From NCBI GenBank assembly GCA_002490525.1, contig DKUE01000014.1, positions 9,021 through 59,450 of the forward strand: DNA of 50,430 nt, read 5' to 3'. Below, piece after piece: positions 46,619 to 50,430 of this stretch; the stretch's first letter is position 1, and each line of letters opens with the position of its first letter. This DNA is from Ruminococcaceae bacterium UBA7212 (GTDB taxonomy: Bacteria; Bacillota; Clostridia; Oscillospirales; Acutalibacteraceae). The position numbers and the translations under genes were made by a program. The notes beneath the pieces are model-generated. The model had not been told where the DNA came from, did not search any database, and worked only from the letters and a program-made list of their open reading frames with translations.

Positions 46619-47467
46619 TTACACGCCTGAATACGCGTTGAATCCACCGTCTACAATCACCGTTGTTCCTGTTACAAAGCTCGAATATGCCTCATCGCAC
46701 AGGAAAAGCAGTGCGCCGTCCAATTCCTCGGTTTCGCCGAAGCGTTTCATCGGGGTTGCGGCAAGAATTTTACCGGTACGCGCTGTCGGCGTGCCGTCGT
46801 CGTTCCAAAGCAGCGTTTTATTCTGATTGGTGGAGAAAAACCCGGGAGCTATGGCATTGACGCGGATACCCACCTCAGCAAAATGCACCGCCATAAATTC
46901 CGTGAAATTTTTCACCGCCGCTTTCGCCGCCGAATATGCAGGAATTTTGGTCAGCGGACGGTAAGCGTTCATGGAGGATACCATAACGATGCAGGCATTT
47001 TCCTTTTCCGCCATATCGCGGGCAAATACCTGCGTCGGAATCAACGTACCCAAAAAATTCAAATCGAATACAAATGAAATGCCCTGCGGGTCAAGGTCGA
47101 AAAAGGTCTTTACATTTTCATCCTTTTCGATAAGGTCAATTTTTTCCAGGGTTTCTTTCGTGGTCGTGCCTTTCGGATTGTTGCCGCCTGCACCGTTCAA
47201 AAGGATGTCGCATGTGCCGAAGGCCTCATTAACCGTTTTACGCGCCTGCTCCATGCTTTCGGTATTCAGCACATCGCACCCGACCGCAATCGCCTCGCCG
47301 CCCGCCGCTTTGATTTCGTCCGCAACGCCCTGCGCCGCGTTCTCATTCAAATCCAGAACCGCTACCTTCACACCCTGCTTGGCGAGCGTTTTCGCAAAAG
47401 CGCCGCATATAACTCCGCCGCCGCCTGTCACAACCGCAACTCTGCCGTTTAAATTTTCGTGTACCAT
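46619..47467 (-). CDS. uxuB: D-mannonate oxidoreductase (fructuronate reductase), SDR type
   Basis: This 282-residue short-chain dehydrogenase interconverts D-fructuronate and D-mannonate with NAD(H). Its NAD motif is VVTGGGGVICGAFAKTLAKQG, the NNAG-equivalent is LLNGAGGNNPKG, and the catalytic residues are Ser in IVMVSSMNAYRP and YSAAKAA. It belongs to the UxuB-like SDRs (YjmF) rather than the long-chain enzyme of E. coli. It lies between uxuA and kdgK on the same strand, which supports the substrate. ATG follows GAAAGGAC. Confidence 0.92.
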   Translation of the reverse strand: MVHENLNGRVAVVTGGGGVICGAFAKTLAKQGVKVAVLDLNENAAQGVADEIKAAGGEAIAVGCDVLNTESMEQARKTVNEAFGTCDILLNGAGGNNPKGTTTKETLEKIDLIEKDENVKTFFDLDPQGISFVFDLNFLGTLIPTQVFARDMAEKENACIVMVSSMNAYRPLTKIPAYSAAKAAVKNFTEFMAVHFAEVGIRVNAIAPGFFSTNQNKTLLWNDDGTPTARTGKILAATPMKRFGETEELDGALLFLCDEAYSSFVTGTTVIVDGGFNAYSGV

Positions 47468-47544
47468 ATTGCAAAAGTCCTTTCTGTTTCAAAAAAATAT
47501 ATCAACTTACATTCCAATGCAGGCATCATCTCCTGCGGAATCCA

Positions 47545-48606
47545 TTATTTGGATTTTTCCACGGCTTCCCACAAACCGTTAAGATATGCCGCACCCAACG
47601 CACGGTCAAAAAGCCCATACCCGGGACGCGCAACCTCGCCCCAAATCATTCTGCCGTGGTCAGGACGGATATAACCGTCAAAACCGACGTCCTGAAGCGC
47701 TTTGACGATTTCGTACATATCAAGAGACCCCGCCGCACTTTCATGCGCCGTTTCGTTGAAATGTCTGTCCTCTACTTTAATATTGCGCAAATGCGCGAAA
47801 TAAATACGGTCGCCGACTTCGCGAATCATGACAGGCAAATCGTTTTGCAAATTTGCACCGAGCGAACCCGTGCAGAAGGTCAGACCGTTATATTTGCTCG
47901 GCACGGCGGCGAGCAGTTTTTTGAGCGCGTTAAGATTCGTTATAATACGGGGAAGTCCGAAAATTCCCCATGGCGGATCATCGGGATGAATCGCCATTTT
48001 CACGTCGCATTCCTCGCAGACCGGCATAATCTGTTCCAAGAAATAAATCAGATTGTTCCAAAGGTCGTCTTCTGTTACATTTTTGTATTTCTCGAACAAC
48101 TCCTTAATTTCGGGCATACGCTCCGTTTCCCAGCCGGGCATCGCATAGCCGTTGGAATTGTCGTCAATCTCTTTAAACATCTGCTCGGGACTTTTCCCCT
48201 CAATCTGCTGTCCGTCATAGGAAAGACAGGTTGCGCCGTCACACATCACACTTGCAAGGTCTGTACGCGTCCAGTCAAACACGGGCATAAAGTTGTAGCA
48301 AATCACTTTAACACCCGCTTTGGCAAGATTGCGGATGCAAATTTTATAGTTTTCAATATATTTGTCGCGCGTGGGCAGTCCGATTTTAATATCCTCATGC
48401 ACATTCACGCTTTCAATACATTCCATAGTAAGCCCTGCCGCTTCAATCTCCGCCTTCATGCGGAGAATATCCTCCATCGGCCAAACCTCACCCGCAGGCA
48501 GATAATGCAATGCAGGAACAACCCCCGTCACACCGGGAATCTGCCGAATCTGTTTGAGTGTTACGGTATCTTTTTCTGCACCGAACCAGCGAAATGTCAT
48601 TTGCAT
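47545..48606 (-). CDS. uxuA: D-mannonate dehydratase
   Basis: This 353-residue TIM-barrel enzyme dehydrates D-mannonate to 2-keto-3-deoxygluconate. Recognisable stretches are MTFRWFGAEKDTVTLKQIRQIPGV, GVKVICYNFMPVFDWTRTDL, MAIHPDDPPWGIFGLPRII with metal-binding His/Asp, CTGSLGA, YFAHLRNIKVE and GYIRPDHGRMIWGE. The ATG at 48606 (MQMTFRW) is 9 nt from AAGGTG and fits the family; the upstream ATG codons are less likely. First gene of the uxuA-uxuB-kdgK-(DUF559)-eda run. Confidence 0.95.
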   Translation of the reverse strand: MQMTFRWFGAEKDTVTLKQIRQIPGVTGVVPALHYLPAGEVWPMEDILRMKAEIEAAGLTMECIESVNVHEDIKIGLPTRDKYIENYKICIRNLAKAGVKVICYNFMPVFDWTRTDLASVMCDGATCLSYDGQQIEGKSPEQMFKEIDDNSNGYAMPGWETERMPEIKELFEKYKNVTEDDLWNNLIYFLEQIMPVCEECDVKMAIHPDDPPWGIFGLPRIITNLNALKKLLAAVPSKYNGLTFCTGSLGANLQNDLPVMIREVGDRIYFAHLRNIKVEDRHFNETAHESAAGSLDMYEIVKALQDVGFDGYIRPDHGRMIWGEVARPGYGLFDRALGAAYLNGLWEAVEKSK

Positions 48607-48675
48607 AGGTCTCATCACCTTTTTCATGCTTTTTAGAAAAAAAATCGAAAAATCAATATTTCCCCATTTTTGCTT

Positions 48676-48704
48676 ATTTTATCACTGCAGGGAAAAATTA
48701 TCAA
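48676..48704 (-). promoter_or_regulatory. Promoter of the hexuronate operon
   Basis: On the minus strand TTGATA (48704-48699) is 17 nt from TAAAAT (48681-48676), 70 nt before the uxuA ATG. Confidence 0.75.
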
Positions 48705-48830
48705 TACGAAATATCGGAAAAATCAGAATTTATAAATTCGGGTAAGTCTGGGTCGCTGGACCGGCAAAAAATGTAAAAATCTGCACAAAACAGACGCCCG
48801 AATCCCCTGTATTCTTAGCCTTCTCCCCTC

Positions 48831-48875
48831 TTGCAACACAAGCATAAATTGTATATAATATTTTAATTAAAATAT
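48831..48875 (+). promoter_or_regulatory. guaA promoter with palindrome at the start site
   Basis: TTGCAA (48831-48836), 17 nt, TATAAT (48854-48859). An 18-bp AT palindrome, ATATTTTAATTAAAATAT, overlaps the end of the -10 and the expected start site (48858-48875). No purine riboswitch is present between 48705 and 48890. Confidence 0.75.
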
Positions 48876-48890
48876 GTTAGGACGACCGAT

Positions 48891-50420
48891 ATGGAAAAGA
48901 TTTTGGTTTTGGATTTCGGCGGGCAGTACAATCAGCTGATTGCACGCCGCGTGCGCGACAACAACGTGTATGCCGAAATTCTCCCCTATACCACGCCGCT
49001 TAACGAAATCAAATCGCGGCAGTACAAGGGCATTATTTTTACAGGCGGACCGAATTCCGTGTTCGATACGGCATCGCCGCATTACCGAAAAGAAATTTTA
49101 GAGTTGGGCATTCCCGTGCTCGGCATTTGCTACGGCTGTCAGCTTGTCGCATGGATGCGCGGCGGAAAAGTGGCAACCGCACCCGTATCGGAATACGGCA
49201 AAATTGAGGTAACCGTCAATACCAAAAGCCCGTTGTTTAAAGGTATTCCCGAAAAAAGCGTGATGTGGATGAGCCACACCGATTATATTGCGGAAGCGCC
49301 CGAAGGCTTCCGAATTGTCGGTACGACCGACGACTGCCCCTGCGCCGCTATGGAAAATCGGGAAGAAAATCTCTATGCCGTACAGTTCCATCCCGAAGTG
49401 ACTCATTCGCAGTTCGGCAAACAGGTGCTACACAATTTTCTGTATGTCATCTGCCGCTGCACAGGCGACTGGGTGATGGACGATTTTATTGAAAACACCG
49501 TACAATCTTTGTGCAAAAGAATCGGAAACAAAAAAGTGATTCTCGGTCTTTCGGGCGGCGTGGATTCCTCTGTTGCGGCAGGACTGCTTTCACGCGCGGT
49601 CGGCAAACAGCTGACCTGTGTGTTCGTTGACCAAGGCCTGATGCGAAAGGATGAAGGCGATTTTGTCGAAAAGACCTTCACCACACTGTTTGATATGACT
49701 TTTGTCCGTGTCAACTGTCAGGATACCTTTTTGGAAAAGCTCAAGGGTGTGACCGACCCCGAAGAAAAGCGCAAAATTATCGGCACGGAATTTTACAACG
49801 TATTCTGGAACGAAATCCGCAAAGAAGCGGATAAGGGCTTCTTCGCGCAGGGCACGATTTATCCCGACTGCATTGAATCGGGCAAAGGCGACGCAGATGT
49901 CATCAAAACACATCATAACCGTGTCAAAATGCCCGACGATATTGAATTTGAAGGCATAATTGAACCGCTTTGCGATTTATTTAAGGACGAGGTCCGCGCC
50001 GTCGGTGAAAAGCTGGGTATTCCAAAGGAACTGGTTTGGCGTCAGCCGTTTCCCGGACCGGGTCTGGGGGTACGCATCATCGGCGAGATAACGGCCGAAA
50101 AGGTGCGCATTTTGCAGGAAGCGGATGCAATTTTCCGAGAGGAAATGGCTAAAACAGGCTATGCATCACAGTTAAGCCAATTCTTCGCCGTGCTTCCGAA
50201 CGTAAAAACCGTCGGCGTGATGGGCGACCACAGGACCTACGACCACCTCATTGCTCTGCGCGCCGTCACCACCGACAACTTTATGACCGCAGATTGGGCG
50301 CAAATCCCCTATGATTTACTCGCAAAGGTTTCCAACCGCATTACCAACGAAGTCGATCACGTCAACCGCGTCGTGTATGATATCACTTCCAAGCCCCCAG
50401 GCACGGTAGAGTGGGAATGA
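48891..50420 (+). CDS. guaA: GMP synthase (glutamine-hydrolysing)
   Basis: This 509-residue enzyme aminates XMP to GMP. The N-terminal class I glutaminase has nucleophile Cys in VLGICYGCQLVAWMRGG and the His/Glu pair in VQFHPEVTHS. The ATP pyrophosphatase domain has the PP-loop LGLSGGVDSSVAAGLLSR. The C-terminal dimer domain has WRQPFPGPGLGVRIIGEIT and ends KPPGTVEWE. It is complete, stopping 10 nt before the window end. ATG is preceded by AGGACGACC. It is divergent from the uxu operon. Confidence 0.97.
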   Translation: MEKILVLDFGGQYNQLIARRVRDNNVYAEILPYTTPLNEIKSRQYKGIIFTGGPNSVFDTASPHYRKEILELGIPVLGICYGCQLVAWMRGGKVATAPVSEYGKIEVTVNTKSPLFKGIPEKSVMWMSHTDYIAEAPEGFRIVGTTDDCPCAAMENREENLYAVQFHPEVTHSQFGKQVLHNFLYVICRCTGDWVMDDFIENTVQSLCKRIGNKKVILGLSGGVDSSVAAGLLSRAVGKQLTCVFVDQGLMRKDEGDFVEKTFTTLFDMTFVRVNCQDTFLEKLKGVTDPEEKRKIIGTEFYNVFWNEIRKEADKGFFAQGTIYPDCIESGKGDADVIKTHHNRVKMPDDIEFEGIIEPLCDLFKDEVRAVGEKLGIPKELVWRQPFPGPGLGVRIIGEITAEKVRILQEADAIFREEMAKTGYASQLSQFFAVLPNVKTVGVMGDHRTYDHLIALRAVTTDNFMTADWAQIPYDLLAKVSNRITNEVDHVNRVVYDITSKPPGTVEWE

Positions 50421-50430
50421 GTTTTTGAAA

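Noticed and set aside
48705..48890. Purine riboswitch upstream of guaA
   Set aside because: No three-stem purine aptamer core is visible, and the -10 box lies only about 30 nt before the ATG, leaving no room for it in the leader.

Overview
The window looks like chromosomal DNA of a low-to-mid GC, spore-forming Clostridia species, probably Oscillospiraceae/Ruminococcaceae-like and gut-associated. This is inferred from a sigma-G gene, a T-box leader on leuA, LytTR/GHKL signalling, a YtrA-type GntR-ABC operon, and enzymes for beta-galactoside and hexuronate use. No 16S gene or other species marker is present.

Layout. Positions 1-4340 form a redox/sulfur module: thioredoxin, rhodanese, CoA-disulfide-reductase-like flavoprotein with a rhodanese domain, a 51-residue rubredoxin, and a Crp/Fnr regulator divergent from a DUF134-NifX fusion. 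The last two share a 19-bp-arm palindrome that holds both -35 boxes. The module ends at the 3' end of a tRNA gene without its 5' part, which looks like an attachment-site scar. Positions 4340-6290 are decayed: hairpins, a small DUF6809-like gene, an XRE gene whose frame needs a -1 shift, a short AraC gene and an internally deleted SGNH hydrolase. Positions 6440-17800 carry an AraC regulator, an APH(3')-like kinase, trmL, a membrane glycosyltransferase plus a frameshifted GT2, hpf, two zinc-ribbon membrane proteins, a GH2 beta-galactosidase and an esterase. Positions 18100-27000 hold a LytTR/GHKL two-component pair, tRNA-Gln, pncB-ppa, a CapA-like protein, an HD protein, sigG, a DHFR-like protein and a broken GNAT gene.

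Positions 27090-31840 carry leuA under a T-box and leuB. A methyltransferase (frameshifted) and a RAYT transposase flanked by two 31-bp REP palindromes lie between them. After about 850 bp of repeat-rich non-coding DNA come ddl-DUF1934-argS (minus), an unknown conserved-looking ORF, a GntR-ABC-permease operon, a cohesin-like surface protein, a GDPD, a small XRE, a 61-residue basic peptide, a PdaA-like deacetylase, and bioY-pduL. Positions 44326-48606 (minus) encode the pathway from D-fructuronate to pyruvate plus glyceraldehyde-3-phosphate: uxuA, uxuB, kdgK and eda. A DUF559 endonuclease cassette bounded by inverted repeats sits between kdgK and eda. The window closes with guaA.

Two themes stand out. 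First, small mobile units are set into otherwise ordinary operons: REP/RAYT in leuAB, the DUF559 cassette in the uxu operon, and a 38-nt repeat exactly 23 nt upstream of the start codons of both the aph-like gene and sigG. Second, at least five reading frames are broken by small indels, three of them at runs of six or seven A. These may be homopolymer sequencing errors, real decay, or in one case a programmed frameshift. No CRISPR array, prophage or rRNA was seen.
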